The notes: a model not told the origin generated them from the letters alone. Positions 8,869 through 18,411 are shown, counted from the first letter of the stretch. The stretch: 64,000 nucleotides of DNA from Pseudomonadales bacterium (GCA_028280345.1 JANQLY010000023.1:62001-126000); one strand, 5' to 3'. Numbers and translations are program-made.

Positions 8869-8893
8869 CCTGGTGGCAGAATTTGCCACCAGG
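8869..8893. repeat. Perfect 10-bp inverted repeat after the isomerase gene
   Basis: CCTGGTGGCA (8869-8878), loop GAATT, TGCCACCAGG (8884-8893). There is no T run on either side, so it is not a canonical intrinsic terminator. It may protect the 3' end of the isomerase message or form part of a factor-dependent stop. Confidence 0.6.
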
Positions 8894-8917
8894 CTAAAAA
8901 GCCGCTAATGTCTGCGC

Positions 8918-10126
8918 ATGCAAAACAATACCGATAATAGCTTTATTGCCAATTTTATACTTGTGCTGTTTCTCGCAGCTTTTCCAGTAATTCTGTTAAA
9001 AACCAACGGCACGGAAGATCTCTGGACATTTACCAACTGGATGATGAACGTGTTGCAAGTCTCCATTCAGGAAGGCTATGCGCTGAATAAAGGGGACTAC
9101 CCCCCTCTCTATATCTATACATTACTACCCTTTACCTTTCTACTTGACGAAGCCACAAGACCTCTCGTCACCCTGTGCATCAAGCTGGCAATTTTTTGTT
9201 TCTTTTATTTATCTGCCATTGTCTTCTACCGTATTACGCGAGACAAATTTTTAACTCTGCTATGGTACTTTACCTTTGCCTTACACGCATTATTCCTCAA
9301 GTATATTGATATTAATTACGCACCGTTCTTGCTGGTTGGACTATGGGCATTAAAAAACAAACACTACACCATCTTTGCGTTATGCTATACGGTATGCTGT
9401 CTGATTAAGTGGCCACCATTGATTATCGGACCTTTTCTCGCATTATATATTTTTCATCAAAGCAAACTTGAAACCGGCAGATTCCTGAGCCCGGTTTCTA
9501 TCAAACCGGCACTGGCAAGTTTTGCCTTGATCGGCTTGTGCTTTTTCTGGTTTGGTTCCGCGATTACCGATGCACTGAACAAAGCGATGAACGAACCTTA
9601 TTTAAGTGGGCGTGCGCTCAACGCACAGTGGATCGTTACCTACTTTTTGCAATTGAATTATCCCGACCTCTATCGACCGTTAGACCCCGGCGGTCTGGCG
9701 GAATTTATTGTACCTGGCAAGCAGATTATCACCTGGGCGAAAATTCCGTTCAGCCTGTTTTTTATTGCCACCCTTGTTGCCTTCTGGCGTAGCGAAAAAA
9801 CATTTACCGACCTGCTATTCTTCTGCGTAATTGGCTTTTTCACCTACTTCACATTAAACACAGGCGTACATGAAAATCATTTATTTTTACCCATTGCGAT
9901 AGCACTTTTTCTCTGCAGTATTGAAAAGCGTTTTATGTCTATAGCCATTCTGTTAATTGTTATTATGAATTTCAATCTGCTGGTTTTTTATGGTGTTGGC
10001 ATTAAAACCATTAGTGCCTATCGCGACATTGGCATGGATATTACTGTGCTATTGTCGGTTGCCGTAACCCTGTTATGGGCGAACTGGTGGTATCGGTATG
10101 TCTGGAAAAACCTGATAAGCCGCTAA
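8918..10126 (+). CDS. Polytopic membrane protein, GT87/DUF2029-like
   Basis: A 402-residue protein with about ten hydrophobic spans, beginning NSFIANFILVLFLAAFPVILL and ending in a membrane helix. DKGDYPP-like sequence in the first loop (NKGDYPPLYIY, about 58-68) resembles the acidic loop of C-family polyprenyl-phosphate-dependent mannosyltransferases (GT87/DUF2029). On that basis it may transfer a sugar from a lipid carrier outside the membrane, but the similarity I can see is general. ATG 8918 has a poor ribosome site; no other in-frame start is close. It converges on dnaQ: its TAA ends at 10126 and the dnaQ stop begins at 10127, so the two messages must overlap. Confidence 0.7.
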   Translation: MQNNTDNSFIANFILVLFLAAFPVILLKTNGTEDLWTFTNWMMNVLQVSIQEGYALNKGDYPPLYIYTLLPFTFLLDEATRPLVTLCIKLAIFCFFYLSAIVFYRITRDKFLTLLWYFTFALHALFLKYIDINYAPFLLVGLWALKNKHYTIFALCYTVCCLIKWPPLIIGPFLALYIFHQSKLETGRFLSPVSIKPALASFALIGLCFFWFGSAITDALNKAMNEPYLSGRALNAQWIVTYFLQLNYPDLYRPLDPGGLAEFIVPGKQIITWAKIPFSLFFIATLVAFWRSEKTFTDLLFFCVIGFFTYFTLNTGVHENHLFLPIAIALFLCSIEKRFMSIAILLIVIMNFNLLVFYGVGIKTISAYRDIGMDITVLLSVAVTLLWANWWYRYVWKNLISR

Positions 10127-10864
10127 CTACTCTGCCGAGCCCTCAAGCTGTTTCCACAGCGACTCTGCATCACTGGCCTTCGCAGCCTCTGCAAGCTTGG
10201 CTTCATGCAATGCTATTTCATCACCATTTGCAGCAATAACCGGCAGTGGATTGCGATCCCCGGGTAAGCGGCGGATTTTAGAACTACCTGTCGCGGCCTG
10301 TCCGCTACTATCACCAGCGTCGTCCCCGGATAATTCAAGACCCACCTGTCCGCCGGTCATAAACAGATAGACATCGGCGAGAATTTCCGCATCGAGCAAG
10401 GCGCCGTGCAAGTCCCGTTGTGAGTTATCGACACCGTAGCGACGGCACAGTGCATCAAGGTTATTGCGTTGCCCCGGATGCTTATCCCGCGCCATCACAA
10501 GTGTATCAACAATACCGCAGTGCTTATTAATGGGTTGGTGCCCACTACCCATTAATTTAAATTCGTGATTGATGAAGCCGACATCAAAGGGTGCGTTGTG
10601 AATAATCAGTTCAGCGCCATTAATAAATTCAAAAAACTCCTCGGCAACTTGTGCAAAACGGGGTTTGTCGGCAAGAAACTCGTTGGTAATACCATGTACT
10701 TCAATCGCGCCCTCTTCCACCTCACGGTCAGGGTTTATATATTGATGGTAATGCCGATGTGTCAGCTTGCGATTAACAAGCTCAACACAACCAATTTCGA
10801 TAATACGATGACCCTGCTCTGGCTCAAGACCGGTCGTTTCTGTATCGAGAACTATCTGTCGCAT
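10127..10864 (-). CDS. dnaQ: DNA polymerase III epsilon subunit (3'-5' proofreading exonuclease)
   Basis: A 245-residue DEDDh exonuclease, the proofreading subunit of the replicative polymerase. ExoI is DTETTG with D7 and E9, ExoII is HNAPFDVGF with D94, and ExoIII is DLHGALLDAE with H153 and D158. These match the Escherichia coli set (D12, E14, D103, H162, D167). The C-terminal 70 residues are a variable linker and the polymerase alpha-binding tail. It lies 24 bp downstream of rnhA on the same strand, whereas in E. coli dnaQ and rnhA diverge, so here they are probably cotranscribed. The 3' end abuts the convergent membrane-protein gene with no gap. Confidence 0.97.
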   Translation of the reverse strand: MRQIVLDTETTGLEPEQGHRIIEIGCVELVNRKLTHRHYHQYINPDREVEEGAIEVHGITNEFLADKPRFAQVAEEFFEFINGAELIIHNAPFDVGFINHEFKLMGSGHQPINKHCGIVDTLVMARDKHPGQRNNLDALCRRYGVDNSQRDLHGALLDAEILADVYLFMTGGQVGLELSGDDAGDSSGQAATGSSKIRRLPGDRNPLPVIAANGDEIALHEAKLAEAAKASDAESLWKQLEGSAE

Positions 10865-10888
10865 GGATTTACCCTTAAAAATTCGTAT

Positions 10889-11329
10889 TTATCGTGCCAG
10901 CATTTCATCAATGCCACGATTGGCCAGCTGATCGGCCTGTTCATTGCGCGGATGGCCACTGTGACCCTTGACCCAATGCCACTCCACATCATGTTGTTGC
11001 ACCGCTGCATCCAGTTCCTGCCACAGCTCAACATTCTTTACCGGCTTTTTCGCCGCAGTTTTCCAGCCATTTTGCTTCCATTTCGCCATCCACTGGGTAA
11101 TTCCCTGGCGCACATATTGCGAGTCAGTGGTCAATGCCACTTTGCACTTTTCGGTCAGAGCTGTTAATCCCTCGATTGCGGCTTGCAACTCCATGCGATT
11201 ATTTGTGGTATCCGCCACACCACCGTAGAGTTCTTTCTCGTTATCGCCGTAAATCAATACAGCTCCCCAGCCACCTGGACCGGGATTGCCGCGACAGGCG
11301 CCATCGGTAAATATCTGAACGTCCTTCAA
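10889..11329 (-). CDS. rnhA: Ribonuclease HI
   Basis: A 146-residue RNase HI that cuts RNA in RNA-DNA hybrids (R-loops, Okazaki primers). The catalytic set is complete: D9 in FTDGA, E47 in RMELQA, D69 in TTDSQY, H123 in KGHSGH and D133 in QADQLA. The basic handle ([16 protein letters not shown], 84-99) is present. Length is close to the E. coli enzyme (155). It sits 12 bp after the methyltransferase gene and 24 bp before dnaQ, all on the same strand. This is the gammaproteobacterial dnaQ-rnhA-yafS-gloB-mltD neighbourhood. Confidence 0.97.
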   Translation of the reverse strand: MKDVQIFTDGACRGNPGPGGWGAVLIYGDNEKELYGGVADTTNNRMELQAAIEGLTALTEKCKVALTTDSQYVRQGITQWMAKWKQNGWKTAAKKPVKNVELWQELDAAVQQHDVEWHWVKGHSGHPRNEQADQLANRGIDEMLAR

Positions 11330-11341
11330 AGTGAATCCGGA

Positions 11342-12172
11342 TTAATGAAGAATTTTTTTATTGCTATTGCGCTGGTAGGTACGTGGCGTGGTGGTTTGCA
11401 CTGTAGAAAGCCCCATGGAGCGTTTCCTGTTGCTATCCCACTGCATCTTGATCGGTGTTACGGCACAGATATTTTTGCAGGCAAGTACCATATAAACTCC
11501 ACCAAATGGCAAACGCGTCCAACGACCCGCTTTCTCGAGAAACGATAGTCGGCTGAGTACCGTTTTACTTTTAACCGGTGGGCGAAAGAATGTGTGTTCG
11601 ACCTTTTGTTTTTCCAGATCAAGCAATTTAAACCAGTCAAACAGGCGGTGTTTAACAATCGTGCTATAACTCCAGTGCTGACGTTTTGAAAACAGTGTCG
11701 CGACACGCTTCCAGACCCCGAACAAGCTGAACGGGTTAAAACCGATAATAATGACATGACCGCGCGGTATCAAAATGCGATTCACTTCTTTCAATAACTG
11801 GTGTGGGTTTTGGGAAAATTCCAACACATGGTGCAGCACCACGACATCTACAGAATCACTCTCCAGCGGTAACGCTTCAAACTCGGCAAGTGCGGCACTT
11901 TGTTCATCCGCGCAGGGGGAAATGGAAAAACAATGATGGATCGGGCTCGATGTACTCAACGGGTGATTTTCTGTCACACTGAGCTCAAGCAGGTGGTAAC
12001 CAAATAGTGAAGGCAACTGTTCGTCGATAATCTGCTGTTCATTTTCCAGCAACAATTGCCCGGTTGGCGTTCGGAACCACTCACCAAGGCCCGGTAACTG
12101 CTCGGCGATGGGCAGATCCACCATATCACCGCGCCACCAGCGTTTTACCCGATCAAAAAACGTTGTTCCCAT
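11342..12172 (-). CDS. SAM-dependent methyltransferase, YafS-like
   Basis: A class I methyltransferase-fold protein of 276 residues when started at ATG 12172 (MGTTFFDRVKRWW), which has a GCAGGA ribosome site. An upstream in-frame start at 12214 would add 14 unconserved residues. The motif order is visible although motif I is degenerate: HLLELSVT at the first strand, LPLESDSVDVVVLHHVLEF around 120-138 for motifs II and III, and the post-helix segment RILIPRGHVIIIGFNP. Its position between gloB (divergent) and rnhA (same strand) matches yafS of E. coli, whose substrate is unknown. The degenerate glycine motif raises the possibility of altered SAM binding. Confidence 0.8.
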   Translation of the reverse strand: MGTTFFDRVKRWWRGDMVDLPIAEQLPGLGEWFRTPTGQLLLENEQQIIDEQLPSLFGYHLLELSVTENHPLSTSSPIHHCFSISPCADEQSAALAEFEALPLESDSVDVVVLHHVLEFSQNPHQLLKEVNRILIPRGHVIIIGFNPFSLFGVWKRVATLFSKRQHWSYSTIVKHRLFDWFKLLDLEKQKVEHTFFRPPVKSKTVLSRLSFLEKAGRWTRLPFGGVYMVLACKNICAVTPIKMQWDSNRKRSMGLSTVQTTTPRTYQRNSNKKILH

Positions 12173-12249
12173 AGATGAATCCTGCAGCCGGTTTTGCTGT
12201 CGAAGAGTTAACATTATCGTTCACTGCTTTATAATTGCCAACATCTTTA

Positions 12250-13044
12250 ATGGAACCGTCTCACGTGCTCACAGTAGAACCCATCCCCGCTTTCAGCGAC
12301 AATTACATCTGGCTGATCACACATCCCGATCACAGCAAGAGCTGGGTCGTCGACCCGGGTGATGCCAATCCGGTTCTTGAACGCTTGCAGGATAATGGCC
12401 TCAGTCTTGAAGGGGTACTACTGACCCACCACCACCCGGACCACGATGGCGGCATTACCGCCCTCAAACAGACCTTTCCCGACTTGCGTGTGGTTAGTGG
12501 CGAGCAGGCAAATTCCACTCATACAACAGAGTTTCTGGCTGCTGGAGCCAGTATTGAGGTACTTGGCTGTACGTTTGAACTGATCGAGGTGCCGGGACAC
12601 ACACTCGACCACGTGGCATTCTTTGCCACTGCGCACCATCCACCCTTGCTGTTTTGTGGCGACACCCTGTTCGCCGCCGGTTGTGGTCGGGTATTTGAAG
12701 GTACTCCGCCCCAGATGTATGCGAGCTTGCAAAAGTTATCTGCACTACCTGCGCAGACCCGCTGCTATTGCGCTCACGAATACACCGAGGCAAATCTACG
12801 CTTTGCGGTGGCTGTAGAGCCGAAAAACCCGCAGCTGCTCGCCCGTATTGATGAGGCCAGCAAGCTGCGTGCGCAGGACATTCCCACCGTGCCCTCAACC
12901 CTTGAACTTGAGCATCAAACCAATCCCTTCCTGCGCTGTCATACTGATGCTGTAGGACGCGCCGCGGATCAGCATGCCTCCCGTTCACACGCCGATGCAA
13001 GCGAGGTTTTTACCACGATTCGCGGCTGGAAAGACGCTTTTTAA
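12250..13044 (+). CDS. gloB: Hydroxyacylglutathione hydrolase (glyoxalase II)
   Basis: A 264-residue metallo-beta-lactamase-fold enzyme that hydrolyses S-D-lactoylglutathione, completing methylglyoxal detoxification. Metal ligands are complete: H60, H62, D64 and H65 in THHHPDH, H117 in VPGHTLDH, D138 in FCGDTLFAAGCGR and H176 in YCAHEYT. The C-terminal glutathione-binding part is present. ATG 12250 is used; a GTG at 12265 (LTVEPIPAFSDNY) is equally plausible by comparison with E. coli, and a TTG at 12235 is less likely. It diverges from the methyltransferase gene and lies 66 bp before mltD. Confidence 0.95.
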   Translation: MEPSHVLTVEPIPAFSDNYIWLITHPDHSKSWVVDPGDANPVLERLQDNGLSLEGVLLTHHHPDHDGGITALKQTFPDLRVVSGEQANSTHTTEFLAAGASIEVLGCTFELIEVPGHTLDHVAFFATAHHPPLLFCGDTLFAAGCGRVFEGTPPQMYASLQKLSALPAQTRCYCAHEYTEANLRFAVAVEPKNPQLLARIDEASKLRAQDIPTVPSTLELEHQTNPFLRCHTDAVGRAADQHASRSHADASEVFTTIRGWKDAF

Positions 13045-13110
13045 GCCTTTATACTGGCTCAATAAAGCGCTTTAAAATAAACATTTATCTTATTGATATT
13101 TAAGGAATTT

Positions 13111-14793
13111 ATGAGAAACGCAGTATCCATCGCAGGCCTTTGTTTGCTGTTTCTGGGCTTTAGCGGGTGCCAATCCTCCGATCCCGACAGCAATACCACC
13201 CAATTTGACGAGGAAGAGATCGTTATTGCCCAAGGGAGTGACGAACCGGAGCTCGACTATCCCGAGCCTGCCCAGCCGGCTGAGGATACCGAGGTAAACA
13301 AGGTAGAAAGTACCGCTACAGCGAATTCCGGCAACGCCACCCCAACCCCACAGCCGCTGCTGTCGCCGGAACAGGATCTGCTCGCCCGGATGCGCCCGGG
13401 TTTTCAGCTCAATCGCAATTACCAGACCTCACGCATTGATGTTCAGCTCAAATGGTTTGCAAATAATCCGGACTATCTGGAGCGCGTTAATAAACGCGGC
13501 AGCCGCTACCTCTACCACATCGTCGGCGAGATAGAAAAACGCGATATCCCGATGGAATTTGCACTATTACCTATCGTGGAAAGCGCCTACGACCCGTTCG
13601 CCTATTCCCACGGCCGCGCCTCGGGCATCTGGCAATTTATTCCGGCTACGGGCGCATTTATGGGCCTACAGCGCGACTGGTGGTACGACGGGCGCCGCGA
13701 TATTGTCGCTTCCACTGATGCCGCCCTGAACCTGCTCGAACGTCTGCACAGCCGCCTCGGCAACGACTGGCTACTTGCGCTCGCCGCCTACAACTCCGGG
13801 GAAGGCAATGTGCGCAAGGCGATCAGGAAAAACGAAAAACTCGGCAAACCGACAGACTTCTGGCACCTCGACCTGCCGCGGGAAACCCGTGCCTACGTAC
13901 CCAAACTGCTCGCTCTCGCGCGCCTCTATGCCGATCCGGACCAGTATCAGCTACAGCTCTATCCAGTTGCTAACGAGCCTTATTTCGCCAGTGTGGATAT
14001 CGGCTCCCAGATTGATCTGGCCCAGGCAGCTCGCCTTGCCGATATCAGCCTCGAAGAGCTTTACCTGCTTAACCCTGGCTTTAACCGCTGGGCTACCCGG
14101 CCCCAGGGCCCACATCAATTGCTGGTGCCCGTTGACAAGGCCGAGCATTTTGCCAATGAACTCGCCCTGCTACCCCCGGAACAACGTATCACCTGGGAGC
14201 GCTATACAATTAAATCCGGCGACACGCTGAGCACCATTGCCCAAAGTCACAATATCAGCGTCAGCAACCTGAAAAGCATTAACAATCTCAGCAGTAGCCA
14301 GATCCGCGCCGGTAAAACACTGATGATTCCTGTCGCATCCGCTAACCATTACAGCCTGAGCCAGGACGCCCGCCTCGCCACTATCCAGAACACGCAACGC
14401 GGCGATGGCAGCAAACAGAAAATTACCTACACCGTTAAACCCGGTGACAGTTTCTGGACTATTTCCCGCCACTATCGTGTTTCGATGAAACAACTTGCAC
14501 GCTGGAATGGTATGGCGGTCAGGGATCCGTTGCGCTCAGGCCAAAAACTCGTCGTCTGGGTAACACCGGAAATTGTCGCCACCGCTGTGCCTCCACAAAG
14601 CTATAGCAACCCGAACTCCACTGTGCGCAAGGTATCCTATCGGGTGCGCAATGGCGATTCCCTCTCCCTGATCAGCAGCAAATTCAACGTAAGCATCAGC
14701 AACATTGTGAAATGGAACCAGCTCGACGTTAACCGCTATTTACAACCGGGCCAGCGCCTGACGCTGTTTGTGGATGTAACCAATGCTCACTAG
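13111..14793 (+). CDS. mltD: Membrane-bound lytic murein transglycosylase D, lipoprotein
   Basis: A 560-residue lipoprotein that cleaves peptidoglycan between MurNAc and GlcNAc with 1,6-anhydro formation. The signal peptide ends in the lipobox LGFSGC with C20 as the lipidated residue. An acidic linker runs to about 90. The SLT domain spans about 140-290 with catalytic E157 in PIVESAY, then GIWQFIPATG and AAYNSGEGNV. Three LysM peptidoglycan-binding modules follow at about 364-408, 439-483 and 509-553. ATG 13111 has an AAGGA ribosome site; a TTG at 13093 is in frame but would spoil the signal peptide. Adjacent to gloB as in E. coli. Confidence 0.95.
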   Translation: MRNAVSIAGLCLLFLGFSGCQSSDPDSNTTQFDEEEIVIAQGSDEPELDYPEPAQPAEDTEVNKVESTATANSGNATPTPQPLLSPEQDLLARMRPGFQLNRNYQTSRIDVQLKWFANNPDYLERVNKRGSRYLYHIVGEIEKRDIPMEFALLPIVESAYDPFAYSHGRASGIWQFIPATGAFMGLQRDWWYDGRRDIVASTDAALNLLERLHSRLGNDWLLALAAYNSGEGNVRKAIRKNEKLGKPTDFWHLDLPRETRAYVPKLLALARLYADPDQYQLQLYPVANEPYFASVDIGSQIDLAQAARLADISLEELYLLNPGFNRWATRPQGPHQLLVPVDKAEHFANELALLPPEQRITWERYTIKSGDTLSTIAQSHNISVSNLKSINNLSSSQIRAGKTLMIPVASANHYSLSQDARLATIQNTQRGDGSKQKITYTVKPGDSFWTISRHYRVSMKQLARWNGMAVRDPLRSGQKLVVWVTPEIVATAVPPQSYSNPNSTVRKVSYRVRNGDSLSLISSKFNVSISNIVKWNQLDVNRYLQPGQRLTLFVDVTNAH

Positions 14794-14817
14794 CCGTACC
14801 AGATAAACGGATCTTCC

Positions 14818-16542
14818 ATGCAGCGTGCCGACAGCATCCCCGACAAAGCTGGCTATCTGATCGGTTTTTGCACCATCGCTGTTTACGGATTTGTCGTTTA
14901 CAGCCAGGCCTATAATTTCCCCAAGTGGGACGATTACATCGATATTCTTGATTTCATGCGTTTATGGCTGAACGCAGGCTCAGGCACAGAAAAACTCGCA
15001 GTGTTTGTCTCTCACACCAATGAACATATTCTGCTTGTTAATCACGCCCTGACATTGCTGCAGTACTACACAAGCGGCACCATCAATTTTGCAACGCTAA
15101 TACTGATCGGTAATGCTTTTTTTGTCGGCTCAAGTTTGGCGCTGTGGTTATTTTTTCGCGAACACGAACAACGCGGATTTATCTTTGCCCTGATCTGTTT
15201 GTTCGGCGTCAGTTTCTACGCCTGGGAAAGCACCCTGTGGGCAATGACCGCAATTTCCAATCAGGCAGTCATCTGTTTTTCATTGCTTGCGTTTTATGCG
15301 ATTACCTACCAAAAACCATCAGGCACTGAAACAGCACTTGTTCAGCCGCGCTTTGCCCTCGCCGCACTGTGCTGCGCGCTTGCCGCTTTCAGCCAGAGCA
15401 ACGGCCTGCTCGCCGCCGTTATTTGCTCTGTTTACTGTCTGCTGCAAATGCCCCGTGGCACGATTTCATCGACACAGTGCTTTGGCTTTTGTCTAACCAG
15501 TATTGGTATCGTTGCGCTGTATATTTTCCTTTATAGCCCGGCTAACCAGGGTGGTAACACAGCGGAGGTTTTACAGCAGTTGCCATTAAAAAACTTTCTG
15601 CTGGTTCCGCCTTCGATTATCGCATTATTTGGCGCCTCGATATTCAATGAAGCCTCCACCCTGAACCTGATACTCGCCACCACTCTCGGCACAGTCTTGC
15701 TATTGTTCGCCTGGCGGCTGAATCGTCATAGCAAACTGTCACAGGCCATCATACTTGCCCTTGTTTTTATCCTGATTACTGCGGTGAGTGTTGCCCTACT
15801 GCGCGCACTGGTCGTCGGCCCACAGGCAGCTGTCGTGTCACGTTACAAAATGTATGCAATCTATTTTCTGCTACTGGCGATCTTGCTAAGTCCGTCCCTG
15901 CTGGAAAAATATCGCTCTTCAATGCGCTGGCAAATTGGTGTGCTGCTCGCCGGTATTGCATTTAATCTGTTCGGTTACCTGAACAATCTCGGTAAATATC
16001 AACTGATCAACGGGCACTTGCGAGAAAGCCTGGTACACTGGGTGGAAGATGGTGATTTGCGCCGCGCCAAAGGTTATTTTATTCGCGGCGCCGATGATTA
16101 CCTGTTTAGTGCCCATCACCGGGACGTTTACTCTCCCATGGTATTAATTGATCCGGGTGATCGCATCACTCATATTACAGCCGTGCAACACTGCCCCGAA
16201 ACCACTGCAAAGGATGACCATTCCCGCCTCGAAATTTCCCATAAGAACCCCAAGGCCATTGCAATCGTAGCAACCCTGCTCCCGGCCCCGGCCCCGGCCC
16301 CGGCCCCGGCCCCGGCCACCTTATCACCGATTACCAGTTTGTGGTTATGTTCTGTACAAAACAGCTACCACATTGATTTGACACCTACGCAAACCCTTGC
16401 CTCTCGGGAAAGTTATCAATCTCAGGTACTTTTTCTCGCGGCCGGGTTGATCAACCCCGGAAAGTACCGAGTAGGCTACAATGTTGGCGGACAACATTTT
16501 CAAAGTCATAAAATGTTCATAAAAAAACCGACTGAACCCTGA
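14818..16542 (+). CDS. Polytopic membrane protein with Pro-Ala repeat in its outer tail
   Basis: A 574-residue protein with around eleven hydrophobic helices over the first 400 residues, then a soluble C-terminal domain of about 170. The first extramembrane loop is polar and acidic (FPKWDDYIDILDF), similar in plan to lipid-linked sugar transferases of the GT-C fold, but I cannot assign a family. The C-terminal domain contains six Pro-Ala dipeptides encoded by a GC-rich hexanucleotide repeat, followed by a small beta-rich segment. It begins 25 bp after mltD and may be in the same transcript. A similarly organised protein lies at 46219-47913 on the other strand; the two may be distant paralogues. 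Confidence 0.68.
   Translation: MQRADSIPDKAGYLIGFCTIAVYGFVVYSQAYNFPKWDDYIDILDFMRLWLNAGSGTEKLAVFVSHTNEHILLVNHALTLLQYYTSGTINFATLILIGNAFFVGSSLALWLFFREHEQRGFIFALICLFGVSFYAWESTLWAMTAISNQAVICFSLLAFYAITYQKPSGTETALVQPRFALAALCCALAAFSQSNGLLAAVICSVYCLLQMPRGTISSTQCFGFCLTSIGIVALYIFLYSPANQGGNTAEVLQQLPLKNFLLVPPSIIALFGASIFNEASTLNLILATTLGTVLLLFAWRLNRHSKLSQAIILALVFILITAVSVALLRALVVGPQAAVVSRYKMYAIYFLLLAILLSPSLLEKYRSSMRWQIGVLLAGIAFNLFGYLNNLGKYQLINGHLRESLVHWVEDGDLRRAKGYFIRGADDYLFSAHHRDVYSPMVLIDPGDRITHITAVQHCPETTAKDDHSRLEISHKNPKAIAIVATLLPAPAPAPAPAPATLSPITSLWLCSVQNSYHIDLTPTQTLASRESYQSQVLFLAAGLINPGKYRVGYNVGGQHFQSHKMFIKKPTEP
16281..16317 (+). repeat. Tandem CCGGCC hexanucleotide repeat inside a coding region
   Basis: Six uninterrupted copies of CCGGCC encode six Pro-Ala pairs in the outer domain of the membrane protein at 14818-16542. 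The unit is a multiple of three, so slippage would change length without changing frame. Its G+C content is far above the surroundings. Confidence 0.9.
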
Positions 16543-16613
16543 TATTTACCGCAGCCATCTGGTAGAGCTTTTTTATTCCAGGCATAATACCGCGCAAATC
16601 GTATTACCCGACC

Positions 16614-17129
16614 ATGCCAAAAAAACTCTTTAAACGTTACTTACCGACGCCGGAGGACCTGGAAAAACAGGGCACTCTCAATGCGCTCGGCAGTCGTATT
16701 CACGATCCGAATCTCTGGCATCTGAATCGCCACACTGTCTCCCGCGCTGTGGCTATTGGTCTGTTTACTGCGTTCTTCCCAATTCCCGGACAAATGGTAC
16801 TCGCTGCCTGCTTTGCACTATTTTTCCGTGCCAACTTGCCGTTATCAGTAATACTCGTCTGGATCAGCAACCCGATCACCATCCCACCTCTGTTTTATGC
16901 CACCTATAAACTCGGCGCATGGATGCTCAATGAACCGGTGCTTGAACTCAACTTTGAATTTACCTTGGAATGGCTCGATACCTGGATTGATCTGATCTGG
17001 GAACCACTATTGCTCGGTTGTTTCACTGCCGGTGCTTTCTTTTCCGTGACCGGCTATGTATTTGTAAAATATTTCTGGCGCTGGCATGTCATCCGCGCCT
17101 GGAAAGAGCGCAAGGCCAAACGCCAGTAA
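16614..17129 (+). CDS. DUF2062 domain membrane protein
   Basis: A 171-residue protein of the DUF2062 family. The cytoplasmic N-terminus (PKKLFKRYLPTPEDL) leads into the family signature with A-IGLFTAFFPIPGQM at about 46-61, followed by ISNPITIPPLFY near 84-95. Three to four membrane helices follow, with a basic tail (WKERKAKRQ). Function of the family is unknown; members often sit near lolCDE or competence-type genes in gammaproteobacteria. Here it converges on lolE with only 28 bp between the stops. Start ATG 16614. Confidence 0.85.
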   Translation: MPKKLFKRYLPTPEDLEKQGTLNALGSRIHDPNLWHLNRHTVSRAVAIGLFTAFFPIPGQMVLAACFALFFRANLPLSVILVWISNPITIPPLFYATYKLGAWMLNEPVLELNFEFTLEWLDTWIDLIWEPLLLGCFTAGAFFSVTGYVFVKYFWRWHVIRAWKERKAKRQ

Positions 17130-17157
17130 AGCCAATCATTGAAGCAATAACAAGACG

Positions 17158-18411
17158 TTATTCGTGGCGCAATACGACAGCAGGCTCAATACGCGCTGCG
17201 CGCCAGGCTGGATAACAGGCCGCTAACAGGGAAAACACCACTGCCACCGTAACCACTACAGCAACCTGCAAACCAATCAGATCAGCAGGAATATAGTTAA
17301 TCGGGTAAACACTGGTATCGAGAAACTGAATACCCAAGGTCGCCTGTAGCCACTGCGCAAACGATTCAATCCCCAATGAGAAAAGTATGCCGAGCAAGGC
17401 ACCAAAGCCCGCACCAAGCGCACCAATCACCCCGCCCTGAATAATAAAGATACTGACAATATCGCGCCGCCGCGCACCTTGGGTACGCAAAATCGCAATC
17501 GCATTACTCTTTTCAATCACCACCAGCATCAGCGTCGACACCACATTAAATACAGCCACCGCAATAATAATTAACATCAACAATGAAACCAGTCCGCGGG
17601 ATAACTGGATTGCCTCATAGAGGTTACCGTAACTTTGCGTCCAGCTTTTGACATAGAAGTTCTGCGGCAAGGTTTCTGCAACCTGCCACTGCACCTGACG
17701 TGCCTTGAACAAATCCTCCACTTGCAGTCGAATACCCACTGGTGCTCTTATCTCTATCAGCTCCCCGACATAATCCAGATGGGCAATCACAAGAGATTTA
17801 TCAATTTGGGTACCGGTATCAAACACCGCCGCTACATGAAATGTCTGTAATAGAAACTGATCCGACCTGACTTTGCCACTGACATCGCTGATCTGATGCG
17901 GTATCAGCACCGCTGCAATATTGTCACCGGCGTTAACCCCGAGTTTCTCGGCACGTGAAGCACCGAGCATAATACTTGTGCGATCCTGTTCCCAACGGGC
18001 AAAGTCTGTGTCACTAACAAATTGATTAATCGGTGAAAGCATCTGCTCGTATTTCACGTCCACCGCATAGAACATCACCGGCGCAACTCGCTCGCGGTGC
18101 TTTAGCATGGCTTCCACTTCAAGAAACGGTGCAGCGGCAACCACTTGCGGCTGTTGCAACAAGGTATCAATACGCGCACGCCAATCGGGTATTGCACCAC
18201 TGCCACTATACACAGACACATGAGGCACAAGGCTCAGAATACGCTCACGCATTTCTCGGTCAAAACCGTTCATCACCGACATCACCACAATCAGCAACGA
18301 AACACCGAGCACAAGACCAAGCATCGCAAGCCGTGCAAGAAATGACATCAGCTGGCCATCGCTGCGCGTGCCCGCGTAGCGAAGACCGATAAACAACTGG
18401 AATCTATTCAT
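17158..18411 (-). CDS. lolE: Lipoprotein-releasing ABC transporter permease LolE
   Basis: A 417-residue inner-membrane permease of the LolCDE complex, which releases outer-membrane lipoproteins to LolA. One membrane helix at about 22-48 (LAMLGLVLGVSLLIVVMSVMNGFDRE) is followed by a large periplasmic domain (about 50-265) and three C-terminal helices, the FtsX/MacB topology. The start MNRFQLFIGLRYAG at 18411 overlaps the last 8 bases of lolD, implying translational coupling; a start 12 bases further upstream is possible. Gene order lolC-lolD-lolE on one strand supports the naming, although LolC and LolE are homologous and hard to tell apart by sequence alone. Confidence 0.92.
   Translation of the reverse strand: MNRFQLFIGLRYAGTRSDGQLMSFLARLAMLGLVLGVSLLIVVMSVMNGFDREMRERILSLVPHVSVYSGSGAIPDWRARIDTLLQQPQVVAAAPFLEVEAMLKHRERVAPVMFYAVDVKYEQMLSPINQFVSDTDFARWEQDRTSIMLGASRAEKLGVNAGDNIAAVLIPHQISDVSGKVRSDQFLLQTFHVAAVFDTGTQIDKSLVIAHLDYVGELIEIRAPVGIRLQVEDLFKARQVQWQVAETLPQNFYVKSWTQSYGNLYEAIQLSRGLVSLLMLIIIAVAVFNVVSTLMLVVIEKSNAIAILRTQGARRRDIVSIFIIQGGVIGALGAGFGALLGILFSLGIESFAQWLQATLGIQFLDTSVYPINYIPADLIGLQVAVVVTVAVVFSLLAACYPAWRAARIEPAVVLRHE

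Noticed and set aside
10565..11167. Forward open frame opposite dnaQ and rnhA
   Set aside because: It spans parts of two well-supported reverse genes and is Leu/Cys/His-rich as expected of a shadow frame.
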